Assembly: GCF_017876795.1 (NCBI RefSeq)
Contig: NZ_JAGIOR010000001.1
Coordinates: 4,366,501 to 4,430,500, forward strand
DNA length: 64,000 nucleotides
DNA from: Rhizobium leguminosarum
Lineage (GTDB): Bacteria; Pseudomonadota; Alphaproteobacteria; Rhizobiales; Rhizobiaceae
Direction of reading: 5' to 3'
In this document: in pieces, positions 35,265 through 44,313 of the stretch
Numbering within the stretch: the first letter of the stretch is position 1
Layout of the letters: every line of letters starts with the position of its first letter
Program-made: the position numbers and the translations under genes
Notes under the pieces: generated by a model
The model's input: only the letters and a program-made list of their open reading frames with translations
The model's database searches: none
What the model was told of the DNA's origin: nothing

Positions 35265-36851
35265 ATGTTGAAAAATCATATAGTTGGACTGGCGGTTGGC
35301 GCGTTTGTGGTTTTTGTGACCCAGGCAGTAGCGATTGCCGATCCGCTCCCCAGAGGTTTTGAACGCCACAAATTCAACGGGTCGGTCAGACCGGAGGTCA
35401 AGGACGGCGTGACCCGGTTTCAGATATTCGACCGCCAGTGTTCCAATGTCGACTATGGAGATGGACGCGGCGAAAATGATTGTCGCAATGGCAACGTCCG
35501 CTCGACGATTCGCTATACGCGAGACATGAAGGCTGGCGAAAGCGTCGAATACAAGTTTGATTTCCGGCTCGATCCGGCTTTTGGCTACGAAGGCTGGCAC
35601 AACAACTCCGCAAATGGCTTTTATCCCGATGGCCGGGACAGCCATTTGCGTTTCGCCTCCTGGGAAGGACCGGCAGTCCACAATTTCATCTACATGCTGA
35701 AAGCCGACACCCGCAACGGCGTGAACTTTCTCGCCCGCCAGTGCCAAAAACCGGAAGATTTCGGCAAATGGGCGACATTCTCGCTGAAAATCCGATGGGC
35801 AAACGATGAGAGCGGATGGGTTACGGCAAGCTGCGACAACAAGGTGATCTACGCCGCCGAAGGCGAAGCAACCAACCAGGCTCCGCATTGCTGGGAATCG
35901 AACGAGTGCGAGCCGCAATCAAACCGCGACCCAAAATCATTCAACTTCATTCTCGGCCCGGTGATGATGGGTTGGGGTCACGACTGGAAGACCTATGACC
36001 ATCATACGTCCCAGTTTGACGTGGTGCAGCCAGATGGTATCGGCATCGATGTCCGCAATGTCAGTGTGACCCGCGGTGTCAGCGACTATTCCGCCGAACA
36101 GGCAGGCTTGCTCAAGAGATTGCAGCAGCAACTGGCTCGTTTGGGCTGCAAGCCGGGGAATGTTGAGGGCAAGCCTGACAAGACAACACGGCAAGCCGCG
36201 CTCTCCTGCCGCAAGTTCGACAGCGGTTCGCTTCCCGAGGCGCTCAACCTCACGACGCTGCAAGCCTTCACTGACGCCTATGCCAAGCCGGAGACCGCAA
36301 GTCTGCCTTCAGGCAACGCTGCGGCTAGTGCCGAAAACGTTTCGCCAAAACCGAGGACCTATATCAAGCTGGGCGAAATGCTTGCCATGAAGACGGGCAA
36401 AGACACCGAGGTGAATTCCAACTTCTTTGGCAAGATCAAAGGCGCCAAGAAGGGGCAGACCGAGCTGGACTTCATCATACTGGGTCAGTTCGACTACACC
36501 GACAACACTTTCAGCCAGCTGTCATTTCTTCTGCAGGACAATCTCTCCAAGGCCGAAGTCAATGCGGCGGCCAAGTGCGGCTATGGGACAATCAGATTTC
36601 CAGACGGCACAGATCATTTGGAGATCGGCATGCAACGTTCAGGAAACACGTTCTCGTCCCCGCCAAGAACTGACTGCTTGATTCAAGCGCTCGGTAAACG
36701 ACCGGCATCGCAGGTTCCCCGCCTGACCACGGGGTTTGCCGATCTGGCCAAATCAATGGTTTCCGACGGCAGTTGGAAGAAACTTAGGCAGGAAGGTTTG
36801 AAGATATTTGTCAAACGTGTTGCGGATGGTGAGATCACAGTCGGCGGCTGA
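35265..36851 (+). CDS. Secreted polysaccharide-lyase-like protein with peptidoglycan-binding domain
   Basis: This 528-residue protein starts with a signal peptide (MLKNHIVGLAVGAFVVFVTQ to VAIA). The next 240 residues resemble the concanavalin-type heparin-lyase/PL fold (YRFDFRLDP-like YKFDFRLDPAFGYEGWHN, RFASWEGPAVHNF, and HDWKTYDHHTSQFD). A peptidoglycan-binding helix bundle follows (LLKRLQQQLARLGCKPGNVE). The C-terminal 170 residues are unassigned. It probably acts on surface polysaccharide in the periplasm or outside. Confidence 0.65.
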   Translation: MLKNHIVGLAVGAFVVFVTQAVAIADPLPRGFERHKFNGSVRPEVKDGVTRFQIFDRQCSNVDYGDGRGENDCRNGNVRSTIRYTRDMKAGESVEYKFDFRLDPAFGYEGWHNNSANGFYPDGRDSHLRFASWEGPAVHNFIYMLKADTRNGVNFLARQCQKPEDFGKWATFSLKIRWANDESGWVTASCDNKVIYAAEGEATNQAPHCWESNECEPQSNRDPKSFNFILGPVMMGWGHDWKTYDHHTSQFDVVQPDGIGIDVRNVSVTRGVSDYSAEQAGLLKRLQQQLARLGCKPGNVEGKPDKTTRQAALSCRKFDSGSLPEALNLTTLQAFTDAYAKPETASLPSGNAAASAENVSPKPRTYIKLGEMLAMKTGKDTEVNSNFFGKIKGAKKGQTELDFIILGQFDYTDNTFSQLSFLLQDNLSKAEVNAAAKCGYGTIRFPDGTDHLEIGMQRSGNTFSSPPRTDCLIQALGKRPASQVPRLTTGFADLAKSMVSDGSWKKLRQEGLKIFVKRVADGEITVGG

Positions 36852-36952
36852 GATCGCAGCACAGCGCCACACGTTCCATCGGCCGCGGCTTCTTCCTTCA
36901 GGGACCCATCCCACTGCGACGAAGCGGCGGCGCTAATCTTCACGCTCTCGGC

Positions 36953-37147
36953 CTAAGCCGCACCAGAGGCATATTCCGACATGGTTTGGAAACCGTCGCT
37001 CTCATGGGCGATCTGGGCCGTGAAATGGCAGATGCGCAGCGGCGCGTCGATGCCCGCCGCATAGAGATCGTCAGCGTCCGCCGAAATGCCGGCAAGGATC
37101 ACCGGCTTGCCGCCCGGGGCAAACCGCTTCAGGTCGTCGATGTTCAT
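36953..37147 (-). pseudogene. Truncated GH19-type endolysin gene
   Basis: The 64 residues MNIDDLKRFAPGGKPVILAG to HFTAQIAHESDGFQTMSEYA match the start of phage GH19 chitinase-like lysins, including the first catalytic Glu in HES. The frame stops at SGAA, removing the second catalytic half; intact relatives are about 180-210 residues. GAGGCG lies before the ATG. This marks decay of the prophage lysis module. Confidence 0.65.
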
Positions 37148-37299
37148 GAAATCGCCTCGTTAAGGATAGATAGGTGAGGTGCTGCGTTTCATCGCGCGAT
37201 GATGGTCGTTGCATGCGGCGCTGAACGAGGGTAAGCCCTGCTCAAGCATCTGTGAATATTATGCCCATAACCACGAGGCCTGCCGAAGGAGGAATGCGA

Positions 37300-37833
37300 A
37301 TGCGACTCTTTGTTCTGACCTTTGTTCGTCTCGGACCTGCTTTGCTCTATGCCATCGGCGCGGTATTTTCCGTCAGCATGCTACTGCTGGCCATGTATCC
37401 ATCACGCCCGTTTGCTTGGGCGCTGTACCTGACGCTGCTGCCGGTGTTTCGCCTACCCCTTATGTTACTTAGCGTTGCGGGGATGGGGGCGCGGGAACTT
37501 CTCGCTGCGTTTGCATCGATGGCGATTTTCGGCGTCTATCTTTCTTTTCACCCGAAACGGTTTCTTAGGGCGCGCTTCGTTCATGCTCATGTTGCGCTGC
37601 TCGGGCTGGTGCTTACCAATGCCGCTGCAAGCACAGCCGAAGCAGGCCGTATTGGGTCGTCGCTCCCCGGTTATGTCGACTGGTCACTGCCGTTGCCTAC
37701 AGCGGTGCTCGGAACCGCGTTGATCATCTGGGCCGCCCTCGCCTGCCTTTCCATACACGCCGAGATCATCCGGCGCATCCGCATCCCGGCCAGCATTGAT
37801 CGGCTGCTGGCGCATCGCGTGTCGTTGCATTGA
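37300..37833 (+). CDS. Multi-pass membrane protein, unknown function
   Basis: This 177-residue protein has five hydrophobic segments (e.g. LLYAIGAVFSVSMLLLAMY, LPLMLLSVAGM) and a basic C terminus. AAGGAGG at 37286-37292 suits the ATG at 37300 better than that at 37294. No family is recognised. Confidence 0.6.
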   Translation: MRLFVLTFVRLGPALLYAIGAVFSVSMLLLAMYPSRPFAWALYLTLLPVFRLPLMLLSVAGMGARELLAAFASMAIFGVYLSFHPKRFLRARFVHAHVALLGLVLTNAAASTAEAGRIGSSLPGYVDWSLPLPTAVLGTALIIWAALACLSIHAEIIRRIRIPASIDRLLAHRVSLH

Positions 37834-37960
37834 CGGACGCCGATGGCGGCGGGGCGGTGTAAGTCGCATGCTTAATACTTGGTATTCACCAATTTAGCCG
37901 GTTGAGATTGCCATTTTCCGCAACCGTGCGAAGATGCGCTTAAACAACGCGGGGGTACCA

Positions 37961-38644
37961 ATGAGCAATCGACACTTGATTATTGCAGACGTCATCGGCC
38001 GGATTGGCATCTGCTCCTATTCAATACTAGTTGTGTGGAGCAAGATCGCGCGGACGTTGACGACCGGCGACTATCCGTCCCGCGGCGTCGTATTCCTAAT
38101 AGCTGAGATCGCTGCGATCTTATTTATCGGCATGATGTGTGTCGTGACCCTAACGAGAATGCCCCAAGTGCGGTCTGCGCGCGGCGTTGAACCATACCTG
38201 ACGGCGATGGCAGGCACATTCCTCTTCCTACTAATCGCCTTCCTGCCTCCGCCAATGGTGTTGCCAGATGCTGTGCGCGTTGCCGCAATGGTTTTGATGA
38301 TCATTGGCTTCCTTTCATCGGCATATATGCTTGCGATCCTCGGCCGCAGTTTCAGCATAGCACCGGGCGCAAGAGCTCTGGTCACAACGGGGCCATATTC
38401 CATCGTCCGGCACCCGCTCTATCTGACCGAGGAGATATTCATTATCGGAACGATTCTGTTCAGCTTTTCTCCGTGGACAGTTTTTCTCGGAATCGTGCAT
38501 TGGTGCCTGCAACTTCGCCGGATGAGTAACGAAGAGACGGTGCTCTGGGCGGCATTTCCAGACTACCGGTCATATGCCGAGCGCGTCCCCAAGGTGATTC
38601 CGTTTTTGCCCATGCGCGGCAAACGCGCCACGACCGCTGGATGA
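37961..38644 (+). CDS. Isoprenylcysteine carboxyl methyltransferase-like membrane protein
   Basis: This 227-residue protein has six hydrophobic segments and the ICMT/PEMT signature GPYSIVRHPLYLTEE followed by FPDYRSYAERVPKVIPF. Bacterial members methylate small or lipid substrates with S-adenosylmethionine in the membrane; the substrate is unknown. It lies between the prophage remnant and the integrase remnant. Confidence 0.8.
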   Translation: MSNRHLIIADVIGRIGICSYSILVVWSKIARTLTTGDYPSRGVVFLIAEIAAILFIGMMCVVTLTRMPQVRSARGVEPYLTAMAGTFLFLLIAFLPPPMVLPDAVRVAAMVLMIIGFLSSAYMLAILGRSFSIAPGARALVTTGPYSIVRHPLYLTEEIFIIGTILFSFSPWTVFLGIVHWCLQLRRMSNEETVLWAAFPDYRSYAERVPKVIPFLPMRGKRATTAG

Positions 38645-38752
38645 CGGGTTATGACCCAACGCTCGGCTATGATCTCGGGAAAGCGGCAGTCGGCATGCTG
38701 AAGCTGGTATCCGTAGCGTAGCGGGCGACGCCCTTGGTGATGCGGGGAAGAT

Positions 38753-38917
38753 GTCACGCCGCACACCCTGCGCCATACGCGCGCTACGTGGCTGGCAAAT
38801 GCCGGGATCGACGTTCAGAAAGCCGCTTCTTCGCTCGGGATTACCACCGAGGAATTCGAGCGGACGTACCTACACAACGATCCTGAGTTCCAGCAGAACG
38901 CGGCAAACGCCTACTGA
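38753..38917 (+). pseudogene. C-terminal remnant of a tyrosine integrase
   Basis: The frame gives VTPHTLRHTRATWLANAGID, then SSLGITTEEFERTYLHNDPE and a stop. This is box II of phage integrases (HxLRHTxAT, with catalytic His and Arg) and the tyrosine region (RTYLH). Everything before it is missing or shifted. It lies 69 bases from the tRNA-Pro scar, so it is probably the integrase of the prophage on its left. Confidence 0.75.
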
Positions 38918-38985
38918 AGCTGTGCGCAAACTGTGCGCTATTCGGGTTTAACGGGAATATCGGGAAGCTAAGTGATCGAAAAAGC

Positions 38986-39035
38986 TGGTCGGAGTGGAGT
39001 GATTCGAACACTCGACCCCCACGTCCCGAACGTGG
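38986..39035 (-). other. 3' half of tRNA-Pro(CGG): attachment-site scar
   Basis: Read on the minus strand, the DNA holds the anticodon stem-loop CCACG-TTCGGGA-CGTGG, then the T arm GAGTG-TTCGAAT-CACTC and acceptor end CACTCCG-A-CCA. The D arm and 5' acceptor strand do not follow (39036 onward is unrelated), so this is not a functional tRNA. Duplicated tRNA 3' ends are the usual att cores of tyrosine integrases, and such a gene lies 13 bases away. Confidence 0.88.
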
Positions 39036-39047
39036 CGGTCGAGAAAT

Positions 39048-40574
39048 TCAAGGTCCCGCATATCCAGCCCTCACAATTGATCTTATTGAGCTTTTTTGAT
39101 TCTCGGGCAATTCCAAGTCAAACCAAGCGATTCCGTTTCTGTCAGTTTCTGTCAGTTTCTGTCCGATGTTTTGCGCCCCCCTCGCCGTCGTCTGGCCCGC
39201 ATCCAAGAAGGAGTCGGCAACCTTTTCGAGGTCCTCTTCTCGGTGCTTTGCGTAGACGTTCACGAGCGTTTCAGTAGTCATGCCGAGATACGCCGCGATA
39301 GCTACAAGCGGCAGATGGGGCTGCTGGCAGAGCTTCGTCGCAGTCGTGTGTCGGAAAGTGTGGATGACCGCGTCGGTGTCCTGTCCGAGAACCTCACGGA
39401 AACATTTCCGCATGGACTTCTGAAGTTCCCCGGGCTCTTCTTTGCCATTGGAACTGTACGGGTACATGCAGGGGTAACGAAGGCCCTGACGCTTCCATTT
39501 CACGCAGTATCGAACCAACAGGCTGGGCATCCGAATCTTAGGCGCTGACTTGTTGTCATACTCGACTTCATCGTCTCCAAGACGATGGAGCCATCCTCTC
39601 CAAATCATTTTGCCAGACGCATCGCGCACCTGCTTCAGCTCGATCCAAGGACGATCTCCCTCGTCTTCGAACGAGGCTAGAGACATGCGGGTCTTACGGG
39701 AACCGGTGAAGTAGGCCAGCAGCATGAACCTTGCCAAATGCCGCCAGATGAACACGGTCTGCTTGGGCTTCTTGTCGATCCATCCCATACCGCGCTTGAA
39801 ATGCGCATGAGTGATCAATCTGATGACCTGCTCATCCGTGAACACGGTGGTGCGCGGATCGTACTTGCCCGTCAGCGGAATTTTGACGTGAATTCGGGTC
39901 AACCGACGTTCATAGGCGCACGTCAGTGCTGAGTTCAGGTCTTGCAGGTAACGGAGTGCGGATTCTGGCTGGAATGGCACAGCAGACACATCGAAGGGTT
40001 CGGGTGCGACTGGCGGTTTCCTCTTTAGTTCCCGAACAATGCGGCCGCTCTTAGCACGAGCGAGTGCCGCAGCGTCCCATTTCTCTTTCTTTTCAAGGTA
40101 TGCCTGAACCTTTCGTGCATGTAATGCCCTAGCCCTAGCTTGTGCCTTATCGCGCAAGAACCGCACGAAATCGTCTCGAGCATCTACGTCGAGGTCGTCG
40201 AGGCTCATCTCCCCGAAAAACTCGAGAATTGTCTTCAGACGGCTAAGGGCTTCGTGTTCTCGTGCAACTGCTTTCTTCTTCTTGTCGCTGCCGGGTATGA
40301 AATTGATGATGCGGACGTCTGCGTACTTTTTGATAGCGTCCGCGACCAGGACGTCCGAGCTGTCCTGGTTCTTAACGACCACCTTCGCCGTCACGTGCTT
40401 CTCAGCAATATATTTCGCGAGAGCCAGTTCCGTCTTTGATCCGTGATCCGGGTCCTGCTTCCCGAAGCCCAGGCTGAATTTGACGGTTTTGCCGTCCGCG
40501 TCGATATCGCGGATGAAGAAGGTGTCGGTACTCTCGTCGTGCCAAGTGCGGGCACCTTTACGCGGTCGAGCCAT
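39048..40574 (-). CDS. int: Tyrosine recombinase / integrase
   Basis: This 508-residue integrase has an N-terminal DNA-binding half, a core-binding domain and a catalytic domain. Visible catalytic residues are Arg in FTGSRKTRMSLASF, His-Arg in IHTFRHTTATKL, and Tyr in LVNVYAKH. A C-terminal extension of about 60 residues contains three copies of a TTTCTGTCAG DNA repeat (near 39135-39165, plus strand). Its 3' end abuts the tRNA-Pro scar, so it should integrate and excise this element there. Confidence 0.92.
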   Translation of the reverse strand: MARPRKGARTWHDESTDTFFIRDIDADGKTVKFSLGFGKQDPDHGSKTELALAKYIAEKHVTAKVVVKNQDSSDVLVADAIKKYADVRIINFIPGSDKKKKAVAREHEALSRLKTILEFFGEMSLDDLDVDARDDFVRFLRDKAQARARALHARKVQAYLEKKEKWDAAALARAKSGRIVRELKRKPPVAPEPFDVSAVPFQPESALRYLQDLNSALTCAYERRLTRIHVKIPLTGKYDPRTTVFTDEQVIRLITHAHFKRGMGWIDKKPKQTVFIWRHLARFMLLAYFTGSRKTRMSLASFEDEGDRPWIELKQVRDASGKMIWRGWLHRLGDDEVEYDNKSAPKIRMPSLLVRYCVKWKRQGLRYPCMYPYSSNGKEEPGELQKSMRKCFREVLGQDTDAVIHTFRHTTATKLCQQPHLPLVAIAAYLGMTTETLVNVYAKHREEDLEKVADSFLDAGQTTARGAQNIGQKLTETDRNGIAWFDLELPENQKSSIRSIVRAGYAGP

Positions 40575-40582
40575 GCAATGTC

Positions 40583-41122
40583 CTACTTCTTCTGTTTCTT
40601 GGCATTGAGCAGAGCCGCGTCGAGGATCGACATCGCCGACATCGTTGCACCAGTCTTCCGTTCTTTATCTCGGGCCGCGACTGCCGCCTCGGTGCGCGGC
40701 GCTCGGGCTGCTCTCGTAGGCTCAGACAGGCCCCCAAGCGCCAACCAGGCTCGTAGCGCCTGGATTGTGACGGTCCACTTGTTGGATTCCTTTTGGCCTT
40801 CCAGATGCCCGTTGCGGATAGCCCGCTCCAACGTGCTAACCTTGTAGGTCGGACTGGGGAGCCGCTCTCCATTGCGCAGCACTTCGCCGCCGAGGATCGG
40901 CAGATAGATCGCATTCGACAAGGTGTGTCTGAAATCCTCGTCGAACGGCCGGGTTGTCCTACCCGCAGCCTCTCCCAAAGCCAGGTCGATAGCCTCATGA
41001 AGCGTGCGGCTGACGGAGTTGCAATACAGTTCGTGCTCCACAATGAGCTCATCGATATCCGCCATCAGACGTCGGCTCACCGCAGCCTCACTCAGTCCGT
41101 CCAGCTCGTCATCTTTGTCCAA
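40583..41122 (-). CDS. Excisionase-like DNA-binding protein (provisional)
   Basis: The 179-residue protein has a central segment YKVSTLERAIRNGHLEGQKE followed by NKWTVTIQALRAWL. This follows the winged-helix pattern of excisionase/MerR-like proteins (s..TL..AI..G.l......W.v....L..WL). It lies 8 bases upstream of the integrase on the same strand. A role in directing excision is inferred. Confidence 0.55.
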   Translation of the reverse strand: MDKDDELDGLSEAAVSRRLMADIDELIVEHELYCNSVSRTLHEAIDLALGEAAGRTTRPFDEDFRHTLSNAIYLPILGGEVLRNGERLPSPTYKVSTLERAIRNGHLEGQKESNKWTVTIQALRAWLALGGLSEPTRAARAPRTEAAVAARDKERKTGATMSAMSILDAALLNAKKQKK

Positions 41123-41393
41123 TGCAGATGCTCCACGTTATTTCTGTCCGGGGAGAAACACGATCTCGGGGGGATATGTCAACAACTATTTTGCAACTTT
41201 TACGCGGGCGATCGGAAACGTGAGGGAGTGTTGCAATCGAGTTCTTTAATTAATTTATTCAGATGGTTAGTCACCGTTAGAATTTGAGGTCTCGCATTAA
41301 CCGGGTGTAAAGTCGCCGACTTCCGAAATTCAAGAACTCAACTATGTGGAGCACGGCGCGAGTTCTTGGATTTACGGCCCGCGCCCGCCGGCT
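41123..41393. other. Promoter region of the xis-int unit with a terminator-like hairpin
   Basis: CAAGAACTC (41331-41339) and GAGTTCTTG (41360-41368) can pair and may end the leftward transcript arriving from 44296. An AT-rich tract (TTTAATTAATTTATTC, near 41244) likely carries the promoter of the excisionase-integrase pair. Confidence 0.5.
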
Positions 41394-41825
41394 TTATTCA
41401 CCAGGTCTTGAATTCCGTTGGTATCGACGCCCAAGGATTTCCGCCGCGCGTTCAACCGCGAGGCTGCCTTCGGATACCCATCGAGCGATCTGTGTTGCGG
41501 TGAAGCCCGGGGACAACGCGTTTCGTTCCAGGATGTCGTAGAGCGCCTGATATCCAGATGCCCCGGTCAGGTGCAGCGCGATTTTCCCCAGCAATTCGAA
41601 GCGCCTCCAGACGTCGACCACAGGGACGCCGTCGGCGATGTCGTCAGCGAGCGCTTGGGTCATGATTGCCCGCTTCACGGCTCCGTCGCGCGGCCAACGC
41701 CTGAGAGCAAACTCCGTGACGTCGACCACCTCGCCACGGCGTCCGCACTCGCGAACATACGCCAGTGCAGCCGATCTGATTTCGGACGCTCGTCGTCGCC
41801 GCTGGTCCTCCTCGACATCGGTCAT
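41394..41825 (-). CDS. Island protein of unknown function
   Basis: This 143-residue, charged and helical protein (RRRRASEIRSAALAYVRECG; ATQIARWVSEGSLAVERAAE) has no recognised family. It overlaps the metallophosphoesterase gene by 4 bases (ATGA), so the two are made together. Confidence 0.55.
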   Translation of the reverse strand: MTDVEEDQRRRRASEIRSAALAYVRECGRRGEVVDVTEFALRRWPRDGAVKRAIMTQALADDIADGVPVVDVWRRFELLGKIALHLTGASGYQALYDILERNALSPGFTATQIARWVSEGSLAVERAAEILGRRYQRNSRPGE

Positions 41826-42367
41826 GCTAGCTCCATACCGACCGTCAACTCGCTAAAAAGTCTCGGCTGGAAGAAGATGTCGGGCAGGTCGACGCCCACG
41901 TCGCGAGACCGCCCGATACCCGGCAGTTTGCCGTGCGAGTGCCCGTAAAAGTGGACGGAGCCGTAGTGTTGCGATGGCCACGACCTGGAAGCATAGTGCG
42001 CCAGCCATAGGTCGTGGCCGCCATCCGTCGTGCGCATCGCATGCTCAGGCCGCGACGCCCAGTCGAGCGTTGCCAGCGTCGGGTGCAGCGCCCCACGCTT
42101 GTCGACGTCGTGATTACCAATCACAAGGTATTTGCGCCCCTTGAGCCGCGCGAAGATGCCCCTGATACGGTCGACATCGCGGCTCAAGTTGAACGCGAAA
42201 TCGCCGAGATGGTAGACGATATCACCGTCGCCGACGACAGAGTTCCAGCTTTCGACGATGTATTCGTCATGCTCCTCAATGGAGGCGAAAGGTCTGGGCT
42301 GCATGCTGAGCAGGCGCTCGTGTCCCAGGTGAGTGTCAGCGACATAAAACTTTTTCACGAAGGTCAT
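41822..42367 (-). CDS. Calcineurin-like metallophosphoesterase
   Basis: The 181-residue protein has all metal-site motifs in order: YVADTHLGH (DxH), LGDFAF (GD), IGNHDVDKRG (GNHD), LAHYAS and GHSHGKL (GHxH). It should hydrolyse a phosphoester, possibly a nucleotide or nucleic acid end, with two metal ions. It is the middle gene of a leftward unit after the AAA+ protease. Confidence 0.88.
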   Translation of the reverse strand: MTFVKKFYVADTHLGHERLLSMQPRPFASIEEHDEYIVESWNSVVGDGDIVYHLGDFAFNLSRDVDRIRGIFARLKGRKYLVIGNHDVDKRGALHPTLATLDWASRPEHAMRTTDGGHDLWLAHYASRSWPSQHYGSVHFYGHSHGKLPGIGRSRDVGVDLPDIFFQPRLFSELTVGMELA

Positions 42368-42376
42368 GGGGCGCTC

Positions 42377-44296
42377 CTAGATCGCAAGCGGAAGCTGTTG
42401 AGAATGAGGCCGGTAGGCATCAAATGCTTCATGAACCTCCGATCCATCGAGCCGACCGCGAAGTCGAAGAAGTTGTGCTACTTCGTCGAGGGCGCACCAA
42501 TTTTGCTCGAGGATCGCCTGAGCGCGGGAGAGCTGGTCTTGCAAGATGTCATCGATCCGTCGACGCAGCGGTGGATCGAAGCTGCGAGCCTGCACAAGGG
42601 AGATCGCGTCACGGTGTCCGTCAGAGACCAGGGTATCTCCCATGCCCAGCGAAGACAGCATGTACGCCGCAGTATTAGAGGCTTCAGCAAGGTCGGCGAC
42701 ACAGCCTTCGGCATGGCCTCCGAAGACCATGCGCTCCGCCGCGACGCCTGCCAGCAGCTGCGCGATCCGATCCACGAACCAACCGGCGTCGTGGTGACCT
42801 TCGCGATGCTTGATGATCGCCACCCCCGCGATCCCATCCTCAGTGCGATCCTTGGAGATCACAACTTCTAGGACTTTGAACCCGAGCGCCGCGGCGACGA
42901 CCGCATGGGCAGCCTCATGCAGGGCAAGGGCATGAATTTCATCTTTGGTGCGGCGTTCGCGCTTCGGAAGACATTTCAGAACGTGCTTGATATTGACGGT
43001 AACGCCGTGACGACGAGCCAGCCGTCGGGCTTCCCGCGCTGCACGTTCGAGGTCAGCGCCAGACATGCCTGCCGAGCGATCGCGAACGACGCTCAAGGGC
43101 GGCAGCTCGGTCCCCAAATGCTGCTCAAGGATCGAAACACGATCTCCGGCGTCGGGCAGTCCGAGTTCGATGTGCCGGTCGAGACGTCCCGAGCGGCGCA
43201 GCGCCTGATCGATCCCGGTCACATTGTTCGCGGCCCCGATGACGATGACGCCCTCGCGTTCCAGCGCGCCGTCTGTGCATTCCAGCAGTGCATTGACAAC
43301 ACCGCGCATCCACTCGTCGGACCGGCCGTGGCCGATACTCCCGCGCGCTACGAAAGCATCGGCCTCGTCGATGAGGATGACCGACGGCGCACACGCATGC
43401 GCTTCGTTGAAGGAAGCCCGCATAGCTCTGATGAGATCGCCCTGGTGTCCTTCGCCGTTAGAAATCCACGCGGCGTAGCCACCGATAACAAAGTGTGCAT
43501 CGAGAGATTTGGCCAGCGCCGAGGCGAAGGTCGTCTTGCCGCACCCGGGTGGTCCCGAAAGCAGGACGGCGTTATCGACGTCAGTCCACGCGATGCAACC
43601 TGCGCTCCAATCTGCGATATCCTTCTTGAGTTCCAGGCCCCAATCTTTTGCAGCCCCGTAGCCGAACAGTTCCTCGAGCGGACGAACGTCCGGAACGTTT
43701 CGAGGGGAAGCTTTGTTCTTGGCCTCGGCTTCCTTCGCTTCAGCTTCGGCTTCCGCCTCGGAGACTTCCATGTGCAGTCGACGGGTCTCTTCGATCGGCC
43801 GAGGCGACAGAAGGGCCAAGCGGCGGCGACGCCACGGCATTCCGATCAGCGTCTTGGCCTCCGCATGACTGATCGCCCGTCCAAATCGGGCTGCCGCCTC
43901 GACGACAAGCTCAACCGAAAACTCAGCTTCGATGATGCCGTCAGCAAGAGCCACGGTTGGATGATTGGCGTCGCTCGTGGCCGCGAAGATCAGGAATGCC
44001 GCGGAGTTAGAGGCGCTGAGGCCGACGTCAATTCCGCATCCCGGCTTGAGTTTTGAGACGCTGATCAAGACTTCGTTGGCGGTGTCGTCAACGAAGTCTT
44101 GGACGTCAAGTTGTCGGGCAGATGCGAGGTCGCGCAGGGCGAGAAAGCCTTCGTCCTCCCAGAGCCCGGCGTCGGAAGTGGGAGGCACGATTACGAGATG
44201 AACACCGCGCGGTGCCAAGCCAAGCCCAGCAACGATGCGGTCGATATGAAGACGAGCGAGAACGCGCTCATAGTCCGGACGGCTTTTATAAGCCAT
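42377..44296 (-). CDS. FtsH-like AAA+ ATPase with M41 zinc protease domain
   Basis: This 639-residue protein has an N-terminal 210-residue region of its own, with an acid/alanine coiled tract (EAEAEAEAKEAEAKNKA), then an AAA+ domain with Walker A LSGPPGCGKTTFA, Walker B VILIDEADAF and arginine finger region RRSGRLDRH. The M41 peptidase follows, with zinc motif HEAAH in LALHEAAHAVVAAALGF and a likely third ligand in GCVADLAEAS. No FtsH-type membrane helices are seen, so it should be soluble. AGGAGG before the ATG at 44296 decides the start. Targets unknown. Confidence 0.88.
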   Translation of the reverse strand: MAYKSRPDYERVLARLHIDRIVAGLGLAPRGVHLVIVPPTSDAGLWEDEGFLALRDLASARQLDVQDFVDDTANEVLISVSKLKPGCGIDVGLSASNSAAFLIFAATSDANHPTVALADGIIEAEFSVELVVEAAARFGRAISHAEAKTLIGMPWRRRRLALLSPRPIEETRRLHMEVSEAEAEAEAKEAEAKNKASPRNVPDVRPLEELFGYGAAKDWGLELKKDIADWSAGCIAWTDVDNAVLLSGPPGCGKTTFASALAKSLDAHFVIGGYAAWISNGEGHQGDLIRAMRASFNEAHACAPSVILIDEADAFVARGSIGHGRSDEWMRGVVNALLECTDGALEREGVIVIGAANNVTGIDQALRRSGRLDRHIELGLPDAGDRVSILEQHLGTELPPLSVVRDRSAGMSGADLERAAREARRLARRHGVTVNIKHVLKCLPKRERRTKDEIHALALHEAAHAVVAAALGFKVLEVVISKDRTEDGIAGVAIIKHREGHHDAGWFVDRIAQLLAGVAAERMVFGGHAEGCVADLAEASNTAAYMLSSLGMGDTLVSDGHRDAISLVQARSFDPPLRRRIDDILQDQLSRAQAILEQNWCALDEVAQLLRLRGRLDGSEVHEAFDAYRPHSQQLPLAI

Positions 44297-44313
44297 GGAG
44301 CCTCCTGCAAAAA

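Noticed and set aside
39135-39165. Three direct copies of TTTCTGTCAG considered as a CRISPR or iteron array
   Set aside because: The units are 10 bases long without spacers and lie inside the integrase coding end; it is at most a minor tandem repeat.
42014-44056. Long plus-strand frames (285 and 383 codons) opposite the AAA+ gene
   Set aside because: They mirror the FtsH-like gene, which has complete motifs and a strong ribosome site on the minus strand.
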